Source: Sideroxydans sp.
Lineage (GTDB): Bacteria > Pseudomonadota > Gammaproteobacteria > Burkholderiales > Gallionellaceae
Direction: 5' to 3'
DNA length: 6,251 nucleotides
NCBI GenBank assembly: GCA_020057805.1
Contig: JAGVFD010000250.1
Location: 1 to 6,251 of the forward strand
The notes below the pieces were generated by a model. That model was not told the DNA's origin. It was given only the letters and a program-made list of their open reading frames with translations, and did not search any database. Shown piece after piece: positions 1-5,319 of the stretch (its first letter is position 1; each line of letters begins with the position of its first letter). The position numbers were made by a program, and so were the translations under genes.

Positions 1-335
1 ACGTGAAGGCTAACGGTAACGCCACGCGCGAAGTAGCGGATGCCGCGCTCACCATGCTCGATGTGGATTCGCAAGGCTTGGATGTGATGGATAGAAAACT
101 GTTGCAAACCGTCATTGAAAAATTCATGGGTGGTCCCGTCGGCGTGGATAACCTCGCTGCCGCCATCGGTGAAGAGCGCGATACCATCGAAGATGTCATC
201 GAGCCGTATCTCATTCAACAAGGCTATCTGCAACGCACTCCGCGTGGACGCATGGCAACAGCGAACGCATATCAACATTTCGGCTTGATGCCGCCACGCA
301 GTGCGACAAATAATAAGGAGTTATGGGATGAGTAA
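1..335 (+). CDS. ruvB: RuvB, Holliday junction branch migration ATPase (3' part)
   Basis: This is the 3' end of a gene that begins before the window; bases 1-2 finish a codon and about 110 codons are readable to the TAA at 333-335. RuvB is the hexameric AAA+ motor that, with RuvA, drives branch migration of Holliday junctions in the cytoplasm. The visible part is the C-terminal DNA-binding winged-helix domain. The family wording is clear: [16 protein letters not shown], then [20 protein letters not shown], then [18 protein letters not shown], and a short polar tail. The Walker motifs lie upstream and are not seen. The GTG at position 3 only chances to look like a start: the frame is open across it and the preceding residues of RuvB are required. 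The gene overlaps ybgC by 8 bases, which suggests translational coupling. The identification is secure from family knowledge. Confidence 0.97.
   Translation, partial: VKANGNATREVADAALTMLDVDSQGLDVMDRKLLQTVIEKFMGGPVGVDNLAAAIGEERDTIEDVIEPYLIQQGYLQRTPRGRMATANAYQHFGLMPPRSATNNKELWDE
315..320 (+). promoter_or_regulatory. Ribosome binding site fixing the ybgC start
   Basis: AAGGAG lies 7 bases before the ATG at 328, inside the last codons of ruvB. It selects that ATG over the in-frame GTG at 301, which would add nine residues that homologues lack. Confidence 0.8.
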
Positions 336-732
336 GCACGCTATTTTTCCTTGGCCTGTTCGTGTGTATTTTCAAGACACCGATGCGGGTGGCGTGGTGT
401 ATCACTCTAATTATGTGAACTTTATGGAGCGCGCGCGGACAGAGTGGCTGCGTACATTTGGCTACAGCAACGCAGGGATGATGCAGGAGTTGGGAGTGGT
501 GTTTGTGGTGCGCTCGATGAAATTGGATTATCTCAAGCCTGCCATTTTGGATGATTTGCTGTCGGTTACTGCGCAAGTAAAAGCCATTGGGCGTAGCAGT
601 ATTACCGTGGTGCAGACGGTGTTGCGTGGGGCAGAGCTACTCACCGAAGCTGAAGTGTATTTGGTGTGTGTGGATGTGAAAACGTTTAAGCCTGTGCGTG
701 TGCCGGATGTGCTGCGCAAACAATGGGACTAA
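328..732 (+). CDS. ybgC: YbgC, Tol-Pal-associated acyl-CoA thioesterase
   Basis: A 134-residue cytoplasmic protein of the hot-dog fold 4HBT family, the usual YbgC length. YbgC enzymes hydrolyse acyl-CoA thioesters and have been linked to phospholipid metabolism; their exact task beside tol-pal remains unclear. The sequence shows the family signature near the N-terminus, [19 protein letters not shown] (residues 11-29), followed by [12 protein letters not shown]19, just before AGGVVY, is the expected catalytic aspartate by comparison with 4-hydroxybenzoyl-CoA thioesterase. The rest alternates beta strands around [19 protein letters not shown], as expected for a hot-dog domain. The ATG at 328 has a good ribosome binding site and overlaps the end of ruvB by 8 bases; tolQ follows after 4 bases. 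Being first in the tol cluster, it is probably co-expressed with it. Nothing about the protein is odd. Confidence 0.95.
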   Translation: MSKHAIFPWPVRVYFQDTDAGGVVYHSNYVNFMERARTEWLRTFGYSNAGMMQELGVVFVVRSMKLDYLKPAILDDLLSVTAQVKAIGRSSITVVQTVLRGAELLTEAEVYLVCVDVKTFKPVRVPDVLRKQWD

Positions 733-736
733 AAAT

Positions 737-1414
737 ATGAACTTGTTGCAAAATTTGTCATTTATTCACCTCATTACCAATGCCAGCGTGCCCGTGCAGT
801 TGGTGATGGGTTTGTTGTTGCTCGTGTCGCTGATGTCGTGGTGGTACATTTTTCTTAAATTATTTGCAGTGCGTTTGGCGGTAAAACGTACGCGTGAATT
901 TGAAGATGCGTTTTGGAATAATCCGAATTTAGTGGCGTTGTATCAACAAGCAACTACTAACACTCGACACGATCAAGGTGCGTTAGAGCATATTTTCTCC
1001 GCAGGATTTACCGAATATGTGAAGTTGAAAAAGACGCATGGCGTGGATAGCGCGGCGATTATGGATGGAACACGGCGTGCTATGCGTGCGCGCTATCAAC
1101 GCGAAATGGACGATCTTGAATCGCATCTTTCTTTTTTGGCGACGGTGGGCTCGGTGAGTCCTTACGTGGGATTGCTGGGTACGGTGTGGGGAATTATGAA
1201 TGCCTTTCGTGGCTTATCCAGCGTGGGGCAGGCAACATTGGCGCAAGTTGCACCTGGTATCGCAGAGGCATTGGTGGCAACGGCGATGGGCTTGTTCGCA
1301 GCGATTCCTGCGGTGGTGGCCTATAACCGTTACGTGCATGATGTATCGCGCTTATCAACCCGTTTTGAAAGCTTCATCGAAGAGTTTTCTAACGTGCTTC
1401 AAAGGCAGCCATGA
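737..1414 (+). CDS. tolQ: TolQ, proton channel subunit of the Tol-Pal motor
   Basis: A 225-residue inner-membrane protein of the MotA/TolQ/ExbB family. With TolR it forms a proton-driven stator complex that energises TolA. Three membrane segments are visible: about residues 16-38 (VQLVMGLLLLVSLMSWWYIF), then after a large charged cytoplasmic loop about 133-156 with GLLGTVWGI at 145-153, and about 175-197 (IAEALVATAMGLFAAIPAVV). T149 and T182 match the channel-lining threonines of E. coli TolQ (T145 and T178), so the motor should be functional. The ATG at 737 is chosen because it gives the normal N-terminus (MNLLQNLSF); the frame stays open back to an ATG at 698 within ybgC, which would add 13 atypical Cys-rich residues. 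Shine-Dalgarno support is weak (GGGA at 725-728), so coupling to ybgC termination 4 bases upstream is likely. The TGA stop overlaps an ATG (ATGA, 1411-1414) that opens a 29-codon frame. Confidence 0.97.
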   Translation: MNLLQNLSFIHLITNASVPVQLVMGLLLLVSLMSWWYIFLKLFAVRLAVKRTREFEDAFWNNPNLVALYQQATTNTRHDQGALEHIFSAGFTEYVKLKKTHGVDSAAIMDGTRRAMRARYQREMDDLESHLSFLATVGSVSPYVGLLGTVWGIMNAFRGLSSVGQATLAQVAPGIAEALVATAMGLFAAIPAVVAYNRYVHDVSRLSTRFESFIEEFSNVLQRQP

Positions 1415-1498
1415 AAGTGTGTGAGGTGATTAACGTTGAAGTAATGGCTGCCCTGCTGCTGTGCAGCGACCCATTCGCACAGTCGAAGGTGCAGCCAT
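1404..1498 (+). promoter_or_regulatory. Alternative hairpins over two start codons
   Basis: ATGGCTGCC at 1444-1452 is the exact reverse complement of GGCAGCCAT at 1404-1412, which contains the first two bases of the small frame's ATG. Eight of its bases (1444-1451) are also the reverse complement of GCAGCCAT at 1491-1498, which contains the first two bases of the tolR ATG. The two pairings exclude each other. A small additional hairpin, GCTGC-TGT-GCAGC, lies at 1455-1467. This follows partly from the direct repeat; regulatory use is inference. Confidence 0.35.
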
Positions 1499-1500
1499 GA
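1411..1500 (+). CDS. Possible 29-residue coupling peptide between tolQ and tolR
   Basis: An ATG-to-TGA frame of 29 codons, too short for usual gene calling. It begins in the tolQ stop (ATGA 1411-1414) and ends in the tolR start (ATGA 1497-1500), so a ribosome finishing TolQ could restart here and then deliver itself to tolR. AAAGG at 1401-1405 gives it its own ribosome binding site. The peptide starts MKVCEVINVEV and has a short hydrophobic stretch MAALLLC (residues 12-18) and two cysteines (C4, C18). I recognise no family. The stretch is too short for a convincing membrane span, although a leader-like character cannot be excluded. The most economical reading is a frame whose main value is to preserve tolQ-tolR translational coupling after the interval grew; a stable functional peptide is possible but unsupported. 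Confidence 0.35.
   Translation: MKVCEVINVEVMAALLLCSDPFAQSKVQP
1486..1489 (+). promoter_or_regulatory. Ribosome binding site fixing the tolR start
   Basis: AAGG ends 7 bases before the ATG at 1497. The frame is open upstream to a TGA at 1437-1439 and contains a GTG at 1461, but that GTG has no Shine-Dalgarno sequence and would add 12 residues without family support. Confidence 0.65.
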
Positions 1501-1916
1501 ACTACGGCCGCCGCGCTGCGCATCGTCCGATGAGCCAAATAAATGTTGTGCCGTACATTGACGTGATGCTGGTGCTACTGGTGATTTTTATGGTCACGGC
1601 CCCCATGATGAATCCTGGTCAAATCGATTTACCCAGCGTAGGTAAGTCATTGACGCCGCCGGTCGCGCCGCTGGAAGTAATTATCAGAAAAGATACGACT
1701 TTGGCTTTGCGTGATCACGCTCAAGGCGAGCAGGAGTTGCCTGTTTCGCGTGAAGAATTAGCTGTGATGTTGAAACAGAAAATAGCCAGCAATCCGGCGC
1801 AATCCGTGGTGATTTCGGCTGATAAAAAAGTGCGTTACGAAGAGGTGATTGATGTCATGGATATGTTGCAACAACAGCATATTCAAAAAGTAGGTCTGCT
1901 CACCAAGGCGCGATGA
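1497..1916 (+). CDS. tolR: TolR, proton channel and peptidoglycan-binding subunit
   Basis: A 139-residue inner-membrane protein of the ExbD/TolR family, close to the 142 residues of E. coli TolR. It forms the rotor-like dimer inside the TolQ ring. A basic N-terminus (NYGRRAAHR) is followed by one membrane helix, about residues 17-38, with the motif INVVPYIDVMLVLLVIFMV. D22 corresponds to the essential protonated aspartate (D23 in E. coli). The periplasmic domain (about 45-139) has the usual ExbD fold features, including VVISADKKVRYEEVIDVMDML, and ends VGLLTKAR. The start at 1497 gives the normal short cytoplasmic N-terminus. The gene is separated from tolQ by an 82-base interval bridged by a 29-codon frame, unlike its tight 4-base ATGA overlap with tolA downstream. 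This interval may affect the TolQ:TolR ratio. Confidence 0.96.
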   Translation: MNYGRRAAHRPMSQINVVPYIDVMLVLLVIFMVTAPMMNPGQIDLPSVGKSLTPPVAPLEVIIRKDTTLALRDHAQGEQELPVSREELAVMLKQKIASNPAQSVVISADKKVRYEEVIDVMDMLQQQHIQKVGLLTKAR

Positions 1917-2626
1917 ATTACGCATTAGATCAACGTGAATCGTATCGAATCCCCGCAGGGTTATTGGCTTTGGGGGTGCATGCTGTTTTCTTTGGGGTGC
2001 TGGTGTTTAGTGTGCATTGGCAAACAAATCAACCTGAAAGTTTTGCCGTTGAATTGTGGGATAGTTTGCCTGTGGCTGTTCCCCTTCCTGTTGTTGAGCC
2101 TGTGCCCGTCCCCGTGGTAGTCGCCAAGGAAGAGCCAGTGACCGTAGTAAAAGCTGACATTGAGGTGCGACAAAGGAAAATAAGTAAAACAGAGACGCCG
2201 CAACCCAGCGCTAAAGAATTGGCTAAAGAAATAAAAGCCAAGCAGCAGGAAGATGAGCGTCGGCAGCTAGAAGAATATGCAGACAAGCGCAGGCAAACCA
2301 TTCAAGACAGCGTGCGTGCCGAAGTAAACGCTGCAACGGCCGCAGAGGTGGGGCGCTATCAAGACATGATTCGCAGCAAAATACGCCGCAACATTGTGGG
2401 CGTGCCGCCCAACTTGGCTGACAATGCGAAAGCAGAATTTAAGGTAACGCTCTTGCCAGGCGGCATGGTGTTGGATGCACAGTTGAAAAAAAGTAGCGGG
2501 AATGCGGCGTATGACGATGCAGTCGAGCGTGCGATTTTCAAAGCACAACCTTTTCCTTTGCCGAAAGATGAGGAATTGCAACAGATGTTTCGAGTGCTGA
2601 ACTTGAGCATCAAGCCACAGGAGTAG
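1913..2626 (+). CDS. tolA: TolA, trans-periplasmic energy-transducing arm (short form)
   Basis: A 237-residue inner-membrane-anchored periplasmic protein that passes TolQR energy to TolB-Pal. It starts in the tolR stop codon (ATGA) with CAAGG 4 bases upstream. Domain I: a membrane anchor at about residues 13-36 with H23 matching the conserved histidine of the SHLS motif. Domain II: a Val/Pro-rich stretch (53-79), then a charged helix of about 50 residues (99-149) rich in K, E, Q and R. Domain III: about 150-237, with the TonB/TolA C-terminal wording FKVTLLPGGMVLDAQLKKSSG and YDDAVERAIFKAQPFPLP. E. coli TolA has 421 residues, most of the difference lying in domain II. The protein has no cysteine, so the disulfide in domain III of E. 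coli TolA is absent. The SHLS serine positions carry A19 and V34. Function is secure; its reach across the periplasm would be shorter than usual. Confidence 0.93.
   Translation: MNYALDQRESYRIPAGLLALGVHAVFFGVLVFSVHWQTNQPESFAVELWDSLPVAVPLPVVEPVPVPVVVAKEEPVTVVKADIEVRQRKISKTETPQPSAKELAKEIKAKQQEDERRQLEEYADKRRQTIQDSVRAEVNAATAAEVGRYQDMIRSKIRRNIVGVPPNLADNAKAEFKVTLLPGGMVLDAQLKKSSGNAAYDDAVERAIFKAQPFPLPKDEELQQMFRVLNLSIKPQE
2618..2623 (+). promoter_or_regulatory. Ribosome binding site fixing the tolB start
   Basis: CAGGAG ends 6 bases before the ATG at 2630 and lies in the last tolA codons. It favours this ATG over the TTG immediately before it (2627), which would be only 3 bases away. Confidence 0.8.
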
Positions 2627-2629
2627 TTG

Positions 2630-3889
2630 ATGTATCGAATCATCATTGGATTGTTGTTGGTGTGCTTATCTCACGCGGTACGCGCTGAATTAACGATCGA
2701 AATTAGCGGGGCGGGTGAGCATCAAACGCCCATATCGGTGGTGCGCTTTGCGGGTGAAGAGGGGGGCGCGCAAAGTATCAGCGAAATCGTGTCTAACGAT
2801 TTGCTGCGCACAGGACTATTTAAGCTTATTCACCCAGCGGGCAGAGCGCCACATACCGTAAGTGAGGTGAAATACGCCGATTGGTACGGTGTGGAAGCTA
2901 TCGTGATGGGCTCGATTACGCTGCAAGAAGACGGCAACATGCTAGTTACCTTCAGCTTGCTGGATATGGTGCGGCGCAGTGAGTTGCTTAAACTGACCGT
3001 CTCGGCACCGCAAAATCAAGGACGTGCCATCGCGCATGGCATCGCAGACAGGGTGTTCGAACGGTTGACGGGGACGCCGGGTGTTTTCAGTACGCGTATT
3101 GCCTATGTGAATCGTGATAAGGGGCATTACCGCTTGGTGGTGGCGGACAGTGATGGCTACGGCGAGCAGGATTTATTGAATTCTCGCGAACCTATTATGT
3201 CGCCCGCATGGTCGCCGGACGGTACAAAAATTGCCTATGTGAGTTTTGAAGAGCGTCGCGCGATTGTTTATATGCAGTCTTTAAGTACGCGCGAACGACG
3301 CGTGTTGGCTGATTTTCCGGGGAGCAATAGCGCCCCTACGTGGTCGCCTGATGGGAAAAAACTGGCAGTCGTATTAACGCGCGACGATACCTCGCAGATT
3401 TATGTGATGAACGCCGACGGCTCTGCTCTTAAGCGCATTACGTTTAGCGATGCGATTGATACCGAACCCGCCTTCTCGCCCGATGGTAAATTTTTGTTAT
3501 TCACCTCGGATCGCGGGGGCAGTGCGCAAATCTACCGTGTCGGTGTGGACGGCGGAGCGGCTACGCGCATGACTTTTGAGACGGGAAATAGTTTTTCGCC
3601 GCGCTATAGTCCAGACGGCAAAAACTTTGCCTACACCTTATATAGTGCGGGTAAGTTTTATATTGTGGTGAGCGACCTAGCCACCCAACAAGTGCAGTAT
3701 TTGTCCAATGGCGGATGGGATAAAAAGCCAAGTTACTCACCTAACGGCAAGCTCATCCTGTTTGCATCGGAGGCGCAGGGGCGTGGTATATTGGCAAGCG
3801 TATCAAGCGATGGACGGGTAAAACAAAAGTTGGCTGCACAGCGTGGCGATATTCGAGAGCCTGTCTGGGGGCCGTTGTTAAAGCGATAA
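2630..3889 (+). CDS. tolB: TolB, periplasmic beta-propeller of the Tol-Pal system
   Basis: A 419-residue secreted protein that binds Pal through its beta-propeller and TolA through its mature N-terminus. A signal peptide is visible: YR, a hydrophobic core IIIGLLLVCL, and a cleavage site after HAVRA (residue 19). The mature protein then begins ELTIEISG, equivalent to the TolB box that E. coli TolB uses to contact TolA. The N-terminal alpha/beta domain includes ISEIVSNDLLRTGLFKLI. From about residue 191 there are WD40-like (PD40) blades with the SPDG signature: SPAWSPDGTKIAYV (191), APTWSPDGKKLAVV (about 235), EPAFSPDGKFLLFT (about 279), SPRYSPDGKNFAYT (about 323) and KPSYSPNGKLILFA (about 366), with a closing EPVWGPLLKR. 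The spacing of about 44 residues is as expected. tolA lies 3 bases upstream and pal 18 bases downstream. Confidence 0.97.
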   Translation: MYRIIIGLLLVCLSHAVRAELTIEISGAGEHQTPISVVRFAGEEGGAQSISEIVSNDLLRTGLFKLIHPAGRAPHTVSEVKYADWYGVEAIVMGSITLQEDGNMLVTFSLLDMVRRSELLKLTVSAPQNQGRAIAHGIADRVFERLTGTPGVFSTRIAYVNRDKGHYRLVVADSDGYGEQDLLNSREPIMSPAWSPDGTKIAYVSFEERRAIVYMQSLSTRERRVLADFPGSNSAPTWSPDGKKLAVVLTRDDTSQIYVMNADGSALKRITFSDAIDTEPAFSPDGKFLLFTSDRGGSAQIYRVGVDGGAATRMTFETGNSFSPRYSPDGKNFAYTLYSAGKFYIVVSDLATQQVQYLSNGGWDKKPSYSPNGKLILFASEAQGRGILASVSSDGRVKQKLAAQRGDIREPVWGPLLKR

Positions 3890-3907
3890 ATTGAAAGGAA
3901 ATTAAAG

Positions 3908-4534
3908 ATGAAAAAACTTATTTTGAGCGTTGTGTTGGTTAATTTACTGGCTGCTTGTTCTAGCGCCCCTACTAAACCTGATGTTGCTGAAGTGCCTCCA
4001 ACTAATACTAGTGCGAACACCGATACGGCTGTCCCTCAAGCCGCGGCTGATGCTGCCGCTGCAAAAGCTGCGGCTGATGCTGCCGCTGCTCAAGCCGCCG
4101 CCGATGCGGCCGCTGCAAAAGCTGCGGCTGATGCCGCCGCTGCTCAAGCCGCCGCCGATGCGGCCGCTGCCCAAGCCGCTGCGGATGCAGCTGCATTGAG
4201 CAAATCCAGCGTGTATTTCGCAACCGACGTAGATGCAGTACAGGCATCTGATAAAGAACTATTGCTGGCGCACGGTAAAAAATTGGCTGGCGATGCACAA
4301 TCTAGAGTGCGTGTGGAAGGCAATGCAGATGAACGCGGCAGTAGTGAATACAACTTGGCATTGGGCCAACGCCGCGCCAAAAACACCAAGAAAGTACTGG
4401 TGTTGAGTGGTGCGAAAGCCAATCAAGTGACGACAGTAAGCTATGGCGAAGAAAAGCCAGCAGCAACGGGGCATGATGAAGCGGCTTGGTCGCAAAATCG
4501 CCGTGTTGACATCAACTACAACGCAGGCAAGTAA
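3908..4534 (+). CDS. pal: Pal, peptidoglycan-associated lipoprotein with Ala-rich repeat linker
   Basis: A 208-residue outer-membrane lipoprotein that anchors the outer membrane to peptidoglycan and is moved by TolB and TolA. The signal peptide [17 protein letters not shown] ends in a lipobox (LAAC); C17 is the lipidated residue and S18 is compatible with outer-membrane sorting. Residues 18-43 are a Ser/Thr/Pro-rich tether. Residues 44-97 are six tandem copies of a 9-residue unit, [QK]AAADAAAA. Residues from about 98 are the OmpA-like peptidoglycan-binding domain, with [21 protein letters not shown]141 and R156 match the diaminopimelate-binding pair of the family. It closes with [14 protein letters not shown] and NRRVDINY. 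E. coli Pal has 173 residues, so the repeat accounts for the extra length. The ribosome binding site AAGGA (3895-3899) is 8 bases from the ATG, the strongest in the cluster, fitting an abundant protein. cpoB follows after 2 bases. Confidence 0.97.
   Translation: MKKLILSVVLVNLLAACSSAPTKPDVAEVPPTNTSANTDTAVPQAAADAAAAKAAADAAAAQAAADAAAAKAAADAAAAQAAADAAAAQAAADAAALSKSSVYFATDVDAVQASDKELLLAHGKKLAGDAQSRVRVEGNADERGSSEYNLALGQRRAKNTKKVLVLSGAKANQVTTVSYGEEKPAATGHDEAAWSQNRRVDINYNAGK
4037..4198 (+). repeat. Six tandem 27-bp repeats inside pal
   Basis: Copies lie at 4037-4063, 4064-4090, 4091-4117, 4118-4144, 4145-4171 and 4172-4198, in frame and without spacers. Copies 2 and 4 differ by one base, and copies 3 and 5 differ by one base, so the block 4064-4117 is repeated as 4118-4171 with two mismatches in 54 bases, both synonymous. 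This indicates a recent 54-bp in-frame duplication. Copy 6 is more diverged and ends in a leucine codon. Confidence 0.92.
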
Positions 4535-4536
4535 TT

Positions 4537-5304
4537 GTGCTTAAAGTAGGCCTAGGTTTATTGTTAGGTTTGTTGTTGGTGAACAGCCCTGCTTCGGCGG
4601 GGCTGTTTGCTGATGACGATGCGCGCAAGCACATACAGCAACTGGAAGCGAAGGTACTCAAACTGGAAGGTCAGTTACGTACTTCTGATGATCAAAACAA
4701 GCAATCTATGAGCGCCTTGTTGGATTTGCAGATGCAACTGGAAACACAATCCGCCGAGCTACGCAAATTGAACGGTCGAAATGAAGAGTGGGCGCACAGC
4801 CTGCAAGATGTTGAGAAACGTCAAAAAGATTTTTATGTTGATTTGGATGCGCGAATCAGCCAACTCGAATCAAATCAACTCAAACCAGATACAAGCCGCC
4901 CCGCTGACACCAAAGTAATTAGCGCTCCCTTGGGAGAAAATAAAGTGTTTGAAGCGGCTTACGGTTTATATAAAGCAGAAAATTATGCGGGCGCAGCCAT
5001 CGCGTTCCGAGATTTTTTGCGCCAATTTCCCCTGTCTGTGCATGAGGCAAACGTGTATTACTGGATGGGGAATTCGTATTTCTTAACGCGCGACTATGAA
5101 CATAGCCTTGAGAGTTACCAAAGTTTAAGCAAGAAATTTGAAGATCATCCACGTCTTGCGGATGCCATGTTGAATATGGCGGAATGTGAACTCGCATTGA
5201 AAAATAAAACGAGCGCCAAAAAAACGCTGAAGCAAATCATCACACAGTTCCCCGGAAGCGATGCGGCAACGACTGCTAAAAAACGCCTCACTACCATTAA
5301 GTAA
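4537..5304 (+). CDS. cpoB: CpoB (YbgF), Tol-associated coiled-coil and TPR protein
   Basis: A 255-residue periplasmic protein that in E. coli binds TolA and coordinates outer-membrane constriction with PBP1B-driven septal peptidoglycan synthesis. A signal peptide runs LKVGLGLLLGLLLVNSPASA, with cleavage after A21. Residues about 29-113 form a heptad-rich coiled coil (IQQLEAKVLKLEGQL and onward), the trimerisation region in E. coli CpoB. A linker precedes a TPR domain from about residue 138: FEAAYGLYKAENYAGAAIAF, then NVYYWMGNSYFLTRDYEHSL, then MLNMAECELALKNKTSAKKTL. The start is GTG: no ATG exists between the in-frame stop at 4507 and 4537. It has only a weak AGG (4525-4527), so it probably depends on ribosomes finishing pal 2 bases upstream. 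A stable hairpin lies within its signal-peptide codons. Expression is therefore likely lower than that of pal. Confidence 0.94.
   Translation: MLKVGLGLLLGLLLVNSPASAGLFADDDARKHIQQLEAKVLKLEGQLRTSDDQNKQSMSALLDLQMQLETQSAELRKLNGRNEEWAHSLQDVEKRQKDFYVDLDARISQLESNQLKPDTSRPADTKVISAPLGENKVFEAAYGLYKAENYAGAAIAFRDFLRQFPLSVHEANVYYWMGNSYFLTRDYEHSLESYQSLSKKFEDHPRLADAMLNMAECELALKNKTSAKKTLKQIITQFPGSDAATTAKKRLTTIK
4572..4617 (+). promoter_or_regulatory. UUCG-capped hairpin within the cpoB signal-peptide codons
   Basis: AACAGCCCTGC (4582-4592) and GCGGGGCTGTT (4597-4607) form an 11-pair stem with one T-G wobble, capped by the TTCG tetraloop (4593-4596) closed by C-G, an exceptionally stable RNA cap. The pairing can continue outwards another ten positions to 4572/4617 using several G-T wobbles. 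It sits 47 bases after the pal stop. Only three T residues follow, so it is not a convincing intrinsic terminator; a role in protecting the pal end of the message or in slowing cpoB translation is inference. Confidence 0.55.
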
Positions 5305-5319
5305 TTCACCTGATTTGTT

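Larger units (their letters stand above)
1405..1501 (+). repeat. 11-bp direct repeats bounding an 86-bp insertion or duplication
   Basis: GCAGCCATGAA occurs at 1405-1415 and again at 1491-1501, 86 bases apart, with no mismatch. A looser match continues upstream (TCAAAG against TCGAAGGT), so each copy carries a Shine-Dalgarno-like AAGG and an ATG. Removing exactly one repeat plus the intervening bases would leave tolQ and tolR joined by a direct ATGA overlap, like the tolR-tolA and queE-queC junctions here. I infer that the segment was added by duplication or insertion. Confidence 0.6.

Noticed and set aside
301..327. Upstream GTG start for ybgC, giving nine more residues
   Set aside because: The ATG at 328 has a strong AAGGAG at proper distance and gives the standard 134-residue length.
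698..736. Upstream ATG start for tolQ inside ybgC
   Set aside because: It would add [13 protein letters not shown], unlike any TolQ N-terminus, and has no ribosome binding site that I can see.
1461..1496. GTG start for tolR
   Set aside because: There is no Shine-Dalgarno sequence before it, and the ATG at 1497 places the essential aspartate at residue 22 as expected.
4037..4198. CRISPR-like array from the 27-bp repeats
   Set aside because: The repeats abut without spacers and encode a continuous in-frame protein segment of Pal.
4037..4198. Similarity to Ala-rich type I antifreeze proteins
   Set aside because: Those have an 11-residue Thr-based period; here the period is 9 with Q/K and D, and the domain context is plainly Pal.
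4008..4422. Long antisense reading frames opposite pal
   Set aside because: They arise from the stop-poor GCN repeats; their proteins are low-complexity and no initiation signals or families are visible.
4582..4612. Intrinsic terminator between pal and cpoB
   Set aside because: The stem is strong but only three T residues follow and it lies inside the cpoB coding region, so termination would be inefficient.
5305..5319. Promoter for queE
   Set aside because: Only 15 bases separate it from cpoB. I could not identify convincing -35 and -10 elements; any promoter would have to lie inside cpoB.
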